From: Cycas panzhihuaensis
Lineage: Eukaryota > Cycadophyta
NCBI GenBank assembly: GCA_023213395.1
Contig: CM041465.1
Coordinates: 101,129,741 to 101,193,740 of the forward strand
DNA length: 64,000 nt
Reading direction: 5' to 3'
Each line of letters opens with the position of its first letter. Within the stretch, counting starts at the first letter, position 1. The notes beneath the pieces are model-generated. The model saw only the letters and a program-made list of their open reading frames with translations, searched no databases and had not been told where the DNA came from. A program made the translations under genes and the position numbers. Below, in pieces: positions 12,150 to 29,200 of the stretch.

Positions 12150-13650
12150 AAGCTTGAATTTATATCTAGTACTAATAATGACCCCAAAAATATTTCTAGT
12201 TCATAATCCAATATAAGAAATAACTTACCATTCTTAATTTTAGCATTAAAGACATAATCAACTTAGATAAGTGGATCGCTAAACTAATAACTATATTTAA
12301 ATTACATTCCTCTTAAAAATGATAATAACAAAACTAAACTCACCATTAATCATTTACAAGGGTACATATGCATATAGGTGCAAAAATGATATAATGATTA
12401 TAGCTTTATACTGTAGGTATACTTTATCAAGGATCTCCACAAATGAATTAAAGGCCATAAATTGGCTTCATATAAAGTCCAAATTTCTTACTACTTCTAA
12501 CATGATTCTTCTATTGCGGAGTTAACTAAATGCTTTAAGAAACTTCACCTCAAAACTAAAGTTTTGATAAAGATGCTACATAATTCTACTAGGCTAATAT
12601 TTGATGTAATATTGGTATTGAGGTTTAAATGTTTTTAACTAGGCACTTTAGCTAACACTATCACTCTAGAAAAATGAGCTAAGATTAAGTTCAATACATA
12701 AGCTTCCTTCTACATTCCTCTAACCCAACAACCTATGCCTAGTCCACATTCTCTATTAATTTCTCAAAGTGATAAAGTTGGTAAGTCTAATAAGAATAAG
12801 AAGCACTTCAAGTATAAATAGAAATGGTTTCATATCTGTAATAAGATTTATTTAAGGTAGCTATAACTATATGTCATAAATCAAGAAGTTACATTAAATC
12901 CAACATCACCAATGACTAACTATATGCTTAATATGTTTATCGCATATTTCTTGATAATGAGCAACTAACCATTTTACTAGCTTAATACCATTAAATTATC
13001 TAGTTTTTTGTAAAAAGAAGAAGTAATTATATTGATTGATCCAGGAAATAACACAAAACTTTATTGACATAGGTCCTATTTTAAAATTGGGCATTTACAT
13101 CAATAAGTCTAAGACTTTTCATATTGTGGTCCTTAAATGATGTCAAATCACCTATAATGGAAAAACAAAACATAAATAATTACAACAAGGCACACTTATC
13201 TTTTTAGAAAATTATTATACTTTTTCCATTAGTATTATAGATGCAGCATTAGACATAGAATGGTTGATAAAAGTGGGCATCTATAGACTAAACCACAATG
13301 AAAATTTTATATGCTTCCATTGGGACATAAAGCTTTATTAAATTTTTTACATCACTACCCCTAATTCTCTATGTTTATATATTCAAAGAAGTAAAACAAG
13401 CTTCTTAGCAAAAGACATGCTAGTTTTATAGCCTAATTATACTCCTTTACCAATATATATAATTGGGATATAAGAAAATTATACTTTCTAAGAAAAGTAA
13501 GAGATTCAAAAAGATAAAAATCATGAAGACTTATAAAAAAAAAATGTGTATATATTTGACTCTTCAACCTTTATAAATATACATTAAATAATTAATCAAA
13601 AAGTACATTCTCTTTAAGAAGAATCTAAATATTCTTCATAAATTTTCTTT
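12150..13650 (+). pseudogene. Possible retroelement gag/protease remnant
   Basis: Ignoring many stops, the plus strand gives a short Cys/His stretch (WFHICNK, near 12830) like a broken zinc knuckle. A LIDPGNN block near 13035-13060 resembles the protease motif of LTR retroelements (D-S/T-G). Order and spacing suit gag followed by protease, perhaps of Ty3/gypsy type, but the match is weak. It could equally be chance similarity in AT-rich DNA. Confidence 0.3.
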
Positions 13651-13769
13651 TTATTGTCTAGAATCTATCACTTGCATCCACTTTTCTTTCTCAAGCTTAT
13701 ATTCTGTAAATTTATTTTGGAATTCCATAGAATACACTTTTAGTTTTCCCTTAGCAATTGTTAAATTCA

Positions 13770-16015
13770 TTAGTAGATTATAGATCTACTACAATAGCTT
13801 TGCACCTCTCTTTCCAAATAAAAAATAGAACTTCAATAAAAGAAATAATGCAAGTGTTTTTAATAAAGATGTTTTGAGAATCATAGCTAGCCAAAACATG
13901 TCTTTGTAATAATTTCATATTCAAAATTGATTTAAAAGTAGATGTAGCCCAAAACATTTTTAGCAAAAGGATATAACTAGAATAAATGAACATAAGATTC
14001 ACCAACACCACACACATCACATACACCAAAGTTAAGAACAAACTAATTTAGCCTCTACTTAGTTGAAATTATATTAATGCATATTTACCATAGAAAAAAA
14101 TTATTTTCAAGGAGCATTTTAGGCTTCCATTTCCAGTTAAACACCCTAGCCTATTACTTCTAAACTATTTTTGAATAATAAAAGATAAAGTTGGAAGAGG
14201 TTAATACATAATACAAATAATTAATATAAGGTTTAGATAAGGGCTTCTTAGAAAGATACACCCAATCTTAAAGCCACATATTAACTTTAGAGTAAATAAG
14301 CTCTTTTGGAAATCTCTTAGATAAAATCTCTATAAACTTATTAAGAACTCTTTTTTTTTTTCTAAGATAAACTTTAAACTCAACACAAAAGTTATCCCAA
14401 GATTTCCATGTAAAGTTAGAGCAATCTTAGAAGCCTAGTAAAGAGTGAATACCAAGTTTAGGCTATATAAGAGTAGGATACCATCTATGCTAAGCCAAGC
14501 ATAGCTTTATAGGGAGATGAAAATTAAACCATCAAATAGATCTAAGGCTTATTGAACCTTTAAGACTCCAACTATATTCCATTAGCTAAATAAAAAATTT
14601 AGATGACTTCTATACCTTTTAGTTGGCTTGAAAACCAACTCTGGTATCAATTAAAGTAAACCATAAACTAGAAATGGTAAGATTAGACTATGTTTTCCTT
14701 CCATTAGGAACACCATCCAAAATGTTTCTTATAATCAAAAGCTTATAAGGCTTACTCCCTTCCACAACCTTCAAAATCTACTTAACTATGAGAGATTACC
14801 TATACAACCTTATATTTTAAAAGCCTATGCCATTTTAATCCCTAGGATGGAAATAATACTTTTAAGTGACCCAATGGAATATACCACTAGTCTTACTATT
14901 AGATTAAAGAAAATCTTGAACCATTTTTTCTGGTTAGTTGAAGTAGACAATAATAAAGAATCAATAAAAGAAGTAATATATATGAAAGGTTAAAGGAATT
15001 TTTGAAGAAAATTCAAACCATCATACCATTGGAAAACATTAAGCCTTCTATTTAGACAATGTCTCAAAGATGTTCTCCATTACCTATAACCATATCCACT
15101 TAAGAGAAATATCTAATCCAAACAAAATTTTCAATAGATAATTAATCTAACCATGAGGGGCCCACTTCTAACCTAAATAAAAAATCTAAGGAGAAAGAAG
15201 TTCAATAAACTAGCCAAAATATTAAATTTGTGAAGGTCTAGCTTGGAGCTTGAAGAATCACATAAGTATTAAACCCTCAATAGAGCTTAATTTAGATTTT
15301 CTTGTTCATCTATAAGATATAACACAATATCATTAGGAAAATGGCAATTCAAAATTTCCTTGTCTAAATTAGGTAGCTTCGATCCCCTCACTGCTCTATT
15401 ATTTATTTTAACATATAACTAATGCCTTATGGCTTCACCAACAAAGATTAAAAGTAAGGGAATAGGACATAGCCCTATCTAATTAACTTGTGGAGATTAA
15501 ATAATTTAGACACCATCCCATTCATAATAAGTAAAGCATTTGCATTATAAACAAAGCATAAAAGGTTTAAAGCGAGATAAATGAAGGACTACTTACCCTT
15601 GTTATAAACATTCTCTAAGTCTAGAATTATTATGAGGATCTTCTAATTGCTCGTCCTACCTTAATGTAGCCTTTCCCAATCCATTAACAAACTTTCGAAT
15701 ATATATCTACCCTTTATAAAATAAGTATACTCGCAAGAAACTAAGGAAGTATATAATAAATTCTTCTAACCATTACCTTTACTAAAACCTCATAAGAAAC
15801 ACTAAGAAAATTGATTGCCCTCTACTTTGTAATAAGCTTCTACTCTCATACTTTAGGAATTTATTTGTTCACTAATTTATTAACATGTTCACTAAGCACA
15901 CTAGAATCCAAAGTTTCATATAATCGCCTTAGTATATCATGTTTAATTAAATCCTAATATTCCTTATAAAATTAAATGAGGAGGCCATATAGGCTTAGAT
16001 ATTCCCTATAATTCA
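13770..16015 (-). pseudogene. LINE-2 copy 1: RT and zf-RVT remnant
   Basis: Read on the minus strand from high to low coordinates, this gives the back half of a plant LINE ORF2, full of stops. A FIKGRYIFESLLMDWE-like block lies near 15690-15730, then LDLENVYNK, the counterpart of the KAYD motif, near 15610-15640. GYVLFPYFLSLLVKP, the counterpart of GCPLSPYLF, is near 15420-15470. A block of STSTNQKKWFK type follows near 14910-14950. The end is VCDVCGVGESYVHLF and FFIWKERCKAI, matching the zf-RVT module, at about 13790-14045. It stops next to the microsatellite at 16041. An 87-residue open frame at 13778-14041 is just a stop-free piece of this remnant. Confidence 0.75.
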
Positions 16016-16040
16016 TGGATTTTAAAGCCTACTTTAGCTC

Positions 16041-19157
<3,117 letters not shown>

Positions 19158-19189
19158 GAGTAGATATTATATACTACACACACCTTTAA

Positions 19190-20880
19190 TATTTTATCAA
19201 AGTAGCTTCTCTTTAATATTTTCAATGTTTCAACACAAATAACATATCAACTACAAAACATTTAGCTCTAAAATACATTGACTAGCTTATAGATTCAATG
19301 AATGAGTTAGTATACATTATTTATAAGAAAGAATGGTCAACAAAATGGTACTTTCATGAATACTGTTTTGATCCAAAGAAGGATAGGAAACATGTAGTTT
19401 CAAGAAAATAAAAAAGTGTAAAAGAGAGAATTACAGACAACCACCATTATGAGTCTCACAAAATTAAGATGTGTTGTAATTAGTGGATACTAATAGAGTT
19501 AAGTTGATTCTACTAAGCTACAACAAATATTTCTTGAAAATAAAAAGAATTTGGCATTAGTTAGAATAAATGTAGTTCTTTGAATTATTAAAAGAGTGAA
19601 TGTTATAACAAAAGGCACATTCAAGCCTATTTAGTACTCTAAATAATGAATTGTGCAAAACTCCATTTGCCCCAAATTGATTATGGGGGTCTATTTTAAG
19701 AAATAATTTCATATATAGCAATCTCACAATAAAGAAAAGTACAAAGAAAATAGAATTGGAACTAAGACTAATGTTAAATAAACTAATCTATCAATCTACA
19801 AAGCCTAGTTTGAAAGAAATAAAGGAAATGATATGAAAAAATGGGAACCATGACTGATACAAGCTAAACCCATCAATCACCAATGGAACCCCTTCATCTT
19901 CAACCTCCTAATTTTTAAATCTTATGTGATTTTCTAACACACAAGTTATATTAAATAATCTTGGAATTAATTTTAGTTATATGAAGTCATTGAAATGAGA
20001 TCTATCCATCAATAATCTCTTCTTGTGATCTAGTTTTAACAAGTGGAAAGTTTGGGTATTACACCAATGATCTAAACCTTTAATGCTCTAAGTTGTTCAT
20101 TTCCTTTCTCTAAAATCTATTGTGAATATGGTAAAAAATAACTTATAGATTATAATTTACCTACTTTACTAGTCCATAAGGGTGTATTGATGGGTTTTGC
20201 ATTATTTTTCACTTTTTATTAGTGTTTTACTCTATATTCTACATATTTTCATAACTATAAGATTGAATCTCCTTGGTGTTTTGATTTACTTCTAAGACTG
20301 TGAAAATCCTACCCTTATATGTTCGATGGATTTCACATCTTTGGCAATGAATGCTTCCTTGTCTAGTTATTCATTCCTTTATAATTTTTCATTTTATAGT
20401 TTTGGGACTAAATGAGATTATACTATATTATTCATCCATCATGATCTTGAAGATAATTAGTTGCATCTTTCCTTCCTTTGTTGCATTTATAAAATTACGA
20501 AGAAAGGTACTCATAAATATTACATTATCACTTACTCATATTTTGAAGCTTCAGAGGTGAATAACTCTAATAATACTTTACTTTTTGTCCTTTATGACCT
20601 TGTAGTTGATCCATTCTCTAACTTCATTTCCTTCTACTACTTACAAGATTATAAGATTTTATCATTAGACATGATCAAACTCCATCTAATAACAAAGACT
20701 TCTAAGAGTTAGTAATATTTTATATAAAAAAATATCACCCTAATGCACCATCTTTGGACTACATATTTAGACTCATATCCCTTCTCAATACCTTCTCCTA
20801 ACTATGTACATTTACTATGATTACATACAAAGCTTTATTTACACCTTTTTTGTAAGGAGGAAAAATGGGATAACAATTGG
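19190..20880. repeat. Dispersed repeat D, copy 1
   Basis: About 1.6 kb clearly similar to 38880-40490, base for base over long stretches. Examples are the blocks around ACTAGCTTATAGATT (19280), AAAGAGAGAATTACA (19418) and AACTATGTACATTT (20800). No domain could be recognised on either strand. With stops ignored, one minus-strand frame is fairly continuous, so it may once have coded. Its left end is cut by the microsatellite, and its right end meets a LINE endonuclease fragment. Class unknown. Confidence 0.8.
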
Positions 20881-20894
20881 CTACCATACTTTAT

Positions 20895-21200
20895 TAACCC
20901 CCAATAGGTTGATAAAGAACTCTATAATCTTTTTTATTTTACTATGTACTACATGATAGAATTTAGAATTTTGGAAAGAAAGAGATTAAATTTCTATGTA
21001 TGAATAGAAAATAGCAATACTTTATCATTCAAATTATTTATTTTAAAAGCAATGCCTTTGGTCTCCTATACTATCTCCAATTGTAAGTTGCCTAAGGTAA
21101 AATGATGAGATAATATAGCTTCCTTTCTATGAACTAGTAAATAGGGATAACATTCATTTATGCATAGAAGTCCTTTGACCAAGATAGATGGTTTGGATTT
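20895..21200 (-). pseudogene. Possible LINE-2 endonuclease C-terminal remnant, copy 1
   Basis: On the minus strand a stretch reads ATYNW..YRRPKALLLK and later SFFPKFQ, which fits the end of the plant LINE endonuclease (TYTWSN...RRPKA...RLDR...FP). It lies upstream (minus sense) of repeat D1 and of the RT remnant at 13770-16015, as a LINE would require. Many stops; similarity judged by eye. Confidence 0.4.
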
Positions 21201-22678
21201 TGATTTTAAAAAACACCTTTTATTTTCATCAAAAGGCTAAAGGTCGAAAGTGATTTTAACGTATAATTTTATATTCAAGAGGAAAGGATCAAATTGTTGA
21301 GACTTATTAACTCCTTCAAGTAAAGATAAATTAGTTACTTTCAAATTTTGTCCATCATGTTCCTATCCATCTTATATAAATTTAACTATTTGACATTATA
21401 AAATTAACCTATAAAATACTTATTCCTTCATTAACTTAACTGATTTGATCCTTAGATTAAATTCTTGAAACATCTATTTTGAAAATGGTTATTGAGCTAC
21501 TCTAGATTTTAATATATCATTAGAATTAAATAATAACTCCAAAATAATCATCTTATGGATTGGGTTTGTATTCTATTAGGCTAAGTCTTTATCTAAGAAA
21601 GTATCTTCAACTTCTTTTTCTTTAGTTATATGTATCTCCTCATTAGCAATTATAACATTTATAAAATATGCTTGTCTCTAAATGAAGGTTGAAATTTGCT
21701 CATCATTTTTATTGACCTACCAGTTATTTATATTGTTTGATATAGAAGCCTCAGTTATGATTTTAATAAATCTTTATTTATATATAGAGATATTAGTTAC
21801 ATTGAGAAAAGGAGTAGTCACTCTACATCAACACTCATCTTTAAAATTGAATCTTGCATGGTTAAATATGAGTATTCTCTTTCTTCTTTTTTAATTAGTA
21901 GATGATTAATTTAAGGCAAGGCTATATAAGTTCCCACATCATTTGGATCAACAATCAGATCTATCCACAAGCCCTCTTTCTCTTCTTAAGATGTGTTTAT
22001 AATTGTTAAATTAATAGTGAGAAGTTTTAACCTTTTATTCTCTTTAAAAAAATATTAATGTTAATGCATCTTTTATACCTCCTATATTATCTAGTAAACT
22101 CTCATTTTGTTTATCTTATTCATCACTAGTTAGAACATTAAATTCATTTTCAAAGAAAGCATTGATTATCTCTTCCATAGGTTTTTTCAATATAATGATG
22201 GTTTAAGCCTCTTTCTCTTGGGCTTATTTTGTCTAATACTACAACTTATCATTTAGTTTTTTTTATTAAGTCCTAATCATTTCATTTTATTATTTGTTGA
22301 GTTGGTGGAGAATTCTACCTTCTAGAATTAGCTTGAAGAAGAAAATGAGTTTGGCCCCATATTTCCATGACTATTTCAAGAGTAAGAGTAAGATATTTTG
22401 TTGTTTAAAGGTTGCTTGGTTCCTTAAGAATGATCATAAACCTGGTTTCAAGATCCAATCCATCTAGAGACCAATCTATTAAAATGCCTTATGTAGGTCT
22501 ATTTTTAGCATTGCATTGTTTGAGAGTTCTCCTAAACCTATCAACATGATTAATGGTCCTTGGAGTTGCCTTGCTCTATAGGGTATCAAACTTTGTCTCA
22601 CTAACTGTGAGAGTTAGGGTCTAAGAAGCAGAAAAAAGAGAAGGAAGAGAGATACACCCCCCAAAGGGGTGCCCATAT
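21200..22678. other. AT-rich DNA, no clear gene
   Basis: No supported frame. By position it could be the front of the minus-strand LINE-2 (ORF1 and endonuclease start), but I could not identify conserved blocks. Confidence 0.4.
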
Positions 22679-25600
22679 GTTGGAACGTAAGTTTAGGGAT
22701 CCACACCCAAGCTTAGACCTCTAACTTCCTAAACTTCAGTTGATCTAGAAGGGGAGGTGATATGTAATGGAGGTGAGAAGGTATTGGGCATCCTTGGGTT
22801 ACCAAGTAGTCATAGACAGGCTCTCCTTCCCTTATTTGGGGGGACAGGAATGGAAGCTTCTTAGAGAAGAAGGGGATTTGGTGTGTATGAGAGACAAACT
22901 TAAGGGAATATGGCTCTAGGGTTGTCTCTCTAGCCACGTAAAGGATTTACCTTTAGGGTTGATTTCAGTGTAAAGTTTTTATATTGTTTGATTATGTAAG
23001 GGGGGTTAGAGTTGTTTCTTATTCTAAAAATATAATAACTTATATAAAATAGGATAGAAGGGCTTGGGGACTGAAATCTTTACTTTAAGAATATATGCAA
23101 ACTATATACACCTACTTTTTAATATTACTCTTTTCCTTTTAATCTAATGAAATTAGTTTGATGAAGTAGAGGAAGGGAAAGAGAACAAATGATTAATGTA
23201 ACTCTACATTTCCAATAATTCCTTTTAAAATGAAAGAAAATGCATGCATGTATATATGCAAGATGTGGGTAAGTATGTGAAATGGAGAAAAAAGAAATGA
23301 TATTTCTAAATGGAAGCAACTTTCCCTAATCAGTTCTTTCCTTTACAAAGAGAAGATGCACCTATTTGTACCATATCCCTTCATGCATGCATGTATAAAA
23401 CATAGGAAGGGAGAAGGAGAAACTTTCTTTTAATGCAAGGGGGGGAAGAGGGGTCAACCTAGGTTCTTTTTTCTTACTTTCCACCTTATAAATACATATG
23501 TATGTATAGAGAAAAATGAGAAAACTTTTTTCTTCTTTTTCAAAAGGGCGAGAAAGGGGGGACCAAGGATGTATATATATATAGAGATTTCCTTTATCTT
23601 TCCTATAAGTGTAAATGTATAAAAAGAAAGCTTCTATCTATATGCATGTATGTGTATATTTCCTTTTCGGGAAAGGGGGATAAACTGATGAAGTAGAGAA
23701 GGTTTGGAAGAGGTACACCAAGAAGCATGATGGTTGGTGAGGTAGCACACTCCTTCTTCATGCATCTTCCTCATTGGTAACTTTGTATCCCAAATCGAAG
23801 CAAGTGTCACAAATAAAGATACAGAAAGGGGGCTTCCTTACCTTCCTTAAAATATTTCCAAAGCAAAAGAAACTAGAAATAGAATGATTCAAAAGAAATA
23901 AGAAAAGTAAATTGAAAGGGGTGAATAGTACATCTTCATTATGGCGTAACCTTACTCACCTAGGAAGAGGTCTTATCTTACATATGAGAAAACCCTCATA
24001 AGAAACAAATGCATGTATACATATATATAGTTATGTGTATGTGCTTCATTAAGGTGGGGATAAACGTTTACTTCATATGATAAGAGAAAAATAATGATAA
24101 TCAATATGTTACTTTCCTTACACATGTTAGTATTCTTATGCAACCATGAAGGAAAAAGGTGGGGTTAAGGGAAGGAAAAAAAATAGGTAGCCTCAATATG
24201 GCTAGTTCCTATAGATTGAAGCACCTCTTAGGTAGTTGGGTCCCATATGAGTAAAATAAGTGGTAACAAAAGGTTTAAGAGAAGCAATCATAAGGATTTG
24301 AAGAAGCTCATAAACATTACAAAAGTTGCAAAAGCTACAAAATCTATCAAAGTTACAAAAGCTATAAAAGCTATAAGATTGTATAAAGGGGTAAATAAGA
24401 TGATGAAAATGGTTAGCAAAGTAAAGTATGCATATAGTAAAAACAAGGCAAACATTTCAAGTATTACAATGTTATTAATATGCATAAAGCCACACCCTAT
24501 AGGATCTACTAGCATGTGTAGTAGGTATGGTACAAAAGACATTTGAAAGTGGGGGTTGCCCTAGGAGAAGCAACTTTAGGAGTCAAAACTCCAGTCATAT
24601 ATGCTTCCCTTACCTTTCCAAAAATAGCCCAAGACCCAGCCTACTATTGGATAGTAGAAATCTAGGGGTGGAGAAATGGTAGCAAGGTGAAATGAGAGGT
24701 TTTACCTCCCTTTCCAAGCAAAAATGGAGGAAAACATGTGACAAAATACATGCAATGGAATGAAATAAAAAATAAATCATATCCAAGGAAAAACCAATGG
24801 AAAGAAACCTATTTTCAACTGTAAAACTAACTTAGGTCTAAAGTTACCTCATAACTAAAAGGGATAGTAACTAAAAACTACTTCTCTTGGTGAAGTTGGC
24901 ACATTTGAAGAAGAGGAAAGCTTTGAATCAAAAAGAACTAATTGTTGCTATCTTATTAGGCTTGAAGAAGGAGTTCTCTTACTACAAAAATGTTTGATTG
25001 AGACCTATTAGCCAAAGGTTTTACCTCTACCAAGCTTAGAGCAAGAGGAGGAAGAATAAGATAGGAGAAGAGAGCCATTTTTTTTAATTGTAAGATGCCC
25101 AAATGAGTTCAAAAATTAGGTTTATATCCTGATTAGGGTTTTGGAGATATTGAGCCTTAGTTTAGGTAGGAAAGACTCATAAACCACGTGTCAAATTTGT
25201 AATAAATATGAATCTAACCATTTCCTCAGTATGAATATCAATCGACAGTCACATTGTGGTAAAGTTCATGGTACCGTGAATTTTAGTGTGGTGCAAAGAA
25301 ATATAAAAGAAAAATAAAAATAACCCAAAATAATATGAAAGGATAGGGAAGGAGGATATAAAAATAGAAATCAGAGGGCTAGAAGGGTTGTTAGGGCCTT
25401 TTAGGGGCTCTAAGTAGTGGATGGGCTCCCTGACATATGAAAAGATGAGGGTCAAACATCAACATTATTGTAAAAGGATATTGACAAGAAAGTAGGTTGA
25501 AAACCTAACCCAAGGGGTCATGCACTAGGCTAAAAATGAGGCAAGATGGGTTAAGGAGGCTCACACGTACTTATAGGCTCTAAGAAGGTGCTTCCAAAAA

Positions 25601-25838
25601 CTATTAGTGCCATAAGACCATGGTTTTGATCATCATAGGCCGAGACACAAGCATGAGCAAGAATTAGATAAGTAAACCAAGCAACAAAATAAGTCATGCA
25701 ATCCTAGCATGCTACTAAAACCATAAGTGCACCTCAATAAGTCATAAAAGTAGACAAGGTGAAGGGTAGAAATATATATCTGTGCTTACATGAGAGATGT
25801 TACTCCTGCCCATTCCTAGTGGCTAGGAAATAGTCCTT
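22679..25838. repeat. GC-richer repeat unit U, copy 2
   Basis: A non-coding unit of about 3.2 kb that aligns in order with 47943-50650. Shared landmarks are TTGGAA..CGT at the start, the CTTACCTTCC block (23837 and 48710), an ACTCACCT block (23953 and 48787), a GTACCG / GGTGC block (25270 and 50120) and TATACCTATGCTTAC-like text before the right end (25780 and 50585). It has no long open frame, tRNA-like box or coding domain. It could be a long LTR, perhaps of a gypsy element, or another non-autonomous element. Left boundary approximate. Confidence 0.6.
24310..24385. repeat. Degenerate minisatellite, AAAGCTATA-like unit
   Basis: Seven or eight imperfect copies of a 9-base unit (AAAGTTACA / AAAGCTATA) lie in a row inside repeat unit U copy 2. 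They create a Lys-rich open frame at 24247-24546 that looks protein-like but is only repeat. Confidence 0.7.
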
Positions 25839-25995
25839 TCATTTACTCCTTTTCTCATGCTAAATAATTCTTTGGTTAAATCTTCCTAACCTTTAATAGA
25901 AGAGTTGGGCAATGAATAGAACCAAGTAGTATCTTTTTTATTAAAAAGTATATAAATAGTGTAATGGCCACATCAAGTTATATAATACTAAATGT

Positions 25996-26285
25996 TGAAG
26001 GATCATGGGGACATAGCTGAGAGATTATAAGGTTGTTATAATAAAAATATTAATAAAATTATAATATAAAGGTAATGTTCAAAAATACTTTTAGATCGGA
26101 GACCTATTATTTATAATCAAGATGTTGGGAGGTAACCCGCTATCAACTGATATTTAAAATTTAAAAAATAATAAAAAAAATACATACTTATTAGCTCAAA
26201 TGACTGAAGTCAGCTTTAGTGATCTCGTGGTATCATTAAGTGGTGTGCATAATTAATTAAAGTAAAATGGATATTAATCCCATCA
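25996..26285 (-). repeat. 3' LTR of copia element B
   Basis: A 290-bp direct repeat of 38158-38448. Shared blocks include GATCATGGGGA, GAGA.TATAAGGTTG, TTTATAATCA.GATGTTG and a TCATTAAG..GTGTGCA-like block. The ends read TGAAGG...CCCATCA on the plus strand. Confidence 0.87.
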
Positions 26286-29200
26286 TTCTCCTCTATAATG
26301 GTTATTTTATATAACCCCAAGATTATCTCTAAATTTTTTGAACTTAATTTTCCTAAGCGTCTTTATAAATATATATGTTGTCTAGTCTTTTGTGCTACAA
26401 TAAACCAATTCTATTTCTCCTTCTTGAACAAGTTCCTATATAAAGTGATGTTATGTCTCGATGTGTTTAGTCCTTCCATAGAAAACTGGATTGCATGTTA
26501 TCTGAATAGTACTCTGATTGTCACACCATATTTTAGTAGGACTATCTTGTTTTATTTAGAGATCATGAAGTAAACAATGTAGCTAAACTATTTTACAGCT
26601 ACCACTTCTGCCTTGTATTCTACTTTAGTTATGGACAAGGAAATGGTATTTTGCTTCTTGGTATTCCATACTATAGAGGCTAAACTTAAACTGAAAGTGT
26701 ATCCAGATGTAGATTTTTTATCATCAACATCACCTACCTAATCTGAATTTCTATACGTGATCAACCTAAAATTTGATGAAGGTTTATAATATAACTCATA
26801 GTTTGTAATACCTTTTAGATACCTTAGAATTTATTTAGTTGCTTTCTAATGTGTAGTTTTGGGACCTTATATAAACCTTAACATAACACTAATTGTATGC
26901 ATAATATTTGGTCATATTGAAGTCAAACAAATTAGGCTTTCAATCAATTGTCTATACAATGTAGGATCAACAGGGGTAGAATTATCAAGTATGGATAATT
27001 TAATTCCAACTTCTAATGCTATGGCTAAAGCTTTACAATCACTTATCTTAAACTTTTGGAGTAAGTCTAAGGTATATTTCCTTTGGGAGATAAAGATACC
27101 ATCATCATCTTGCCATACTTCCAATCCTAGGAAGATAAAGATACCATCATCATCTTGCCATAATTCCAATCATAGGAAGTAATATATTAGCCTCAAATAT
27201 ATCATTCCAAATTCCTTACATATATCATTCTTGAATTTTTATGATAGAAGGGAGTCATTTCTTATGTACACTAAATCATCAACATAGAGTCTTCCTCAAT
27301 TTTGATATATAAGTTTGGATTTGATTAGGTTCTCTCAAATCCTTAATCTCTAAAATGTTTATCTATCCTAGAGTACTATGCTTTAGGTGCTTATTTTAAT
27401 CTATAAAGTGTCTTTTTAAGTTTATACACTTTGTTCTCTCTCCCCCTAGCTTCAAAACCTTTTGGTTATTGAAAATATATTTCTTATTCAATATAGTCAT
27501 TAAGAAAAGTGCTTTTGATGTCTATTTGGTGAACATCCTAACCTTTTTGGGCAATAAGACTTAACACCATTTGAACAATCTCCATTCTAGCAATAAGGAC
27601 AAAGGTTTCATTATAGTCTATGCCTTCTTTCTATATATAGCCCTTACCAATAAGTCTTGTCTTATGTTTGTTAATATACCTATCAGATTTAAACTTGGTC
27701 TTATAGACCTATTTTGTCTTAATAGGTATCTTATTAGGAGGAAGATCAACAAGTTCCCATGTATCATTCTTCACTACAGAGTTATATTCATCTTCCATAA
27801 CATTTCTCCATTCATCTTGAGCATTTTCCTCTTTAAAAGTGTGAGGCTCATTGGCTTCCATCACTTGACTCATGAGGGAAAAGTTAAGTTGGCTTAAACA
27901 AGTGGATCTCTTTATAAAGTTATTATCTAGTATATTATATAAGTCATGGCCTCTTTTAACCTATTTAGGAAACCTTTAAGATTAAGTGGAGGTTCCCTTA
28001 TCACTTGACCTTAGGTCTAGTCTAAGTGGCATATATATGGATCTTGGAGATGAATCAAAGTTAATTCTAATATTTTTGCCTTTATCTTTCTCAATATTTG
28101 GTTAATAGTAGTTATCTTCCTTGAATACAACATCCCTGCTAATAATAACCTTCGTTTCCTTTGGATCATACACCTTATAGGATTTTGAGACATTATTATA
28201 TCTAATAAATATACACTTTGTGCTCTTATCATCAAGTTTAGTCCTTTTCTATTCTAAAATGTAAGCAAAAACTAGGCATCTAAATACTAATAAGTAGTGA
28301 ATGCTAGGTTTATGGCCTATCCATGCTTCTTCTAGTGTCATCCATATAAGGGATTTAGTGGTATACTTATTAGGAGACATACTATAGTATAGATACCTTC
28401 TACCCAAAATTCATGTCCTAATTTCTTATCCTTAAGCATGCACCTAGCCATTTTAACTATAGTGTGGTTCTTACATTCAACTACCCCATTCTGTTATGGA
28501 GTGTAAGGGTTCATATATTTCCTTCTAATGCCACAATAGGTACAATAAGTATTAAACTTATTGGAAATAAATTCGCCCTTATTATTTTACCTTAAGAAAA
28601 GTATTTTGTGGGTACTTTAATTCTTCATAAAGGTTTTGAAGTCTACAAAGCATTAAAATATATCTGATTTAAACTTTAAGAAGTAGACCCATGTCTTCCT
28701 TATATAGTCATTAATAAAAGTGTGGAAATATTTCACTCTTGTTAGAGATTAAACATCCATTGGACCCCAAAGATCTGTGTAAATTAGTTGAAGTTGCCCC
28801 TTAGCTCTATAACATCCATCTAAAAAACTTTCTCTATGTTGTTTGCCTAGGAGGCATCCTTTACGTATGTTCTTATCAACTTCAATTTAGGGTAGACCTT
28901 CAACCATATTCATTCTTTTTATGAGGGCTAGGCTTCCATAGTTTAAGTGGCCAAACCTTTTATACTATATATTATTATCTATCTTGGTTGATGTCTTTCA
29001 TGTATAATTATCTGAAGGAGGTATGACTAACTTGAAGAGTCTATTTCTAGTCATCTTACCTTTGGTAATAACTACTTTGTTTTTCCTTTTATCCTTAATG
29101 GTACACTCGATATTGTCAAACACAACCTTATAGTCTTATTCCATTATCTATCTCTTAGATAGAAGGTTCTTCTTAAGAGCTAGAACATGGAGGACATCAT

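Noticed and set aside
24247-24546. A 99-residue Lys-rich frame on the plus strand
   Set aside because: Produced by a degenerate 9-base repeat inside non-coding unit U.
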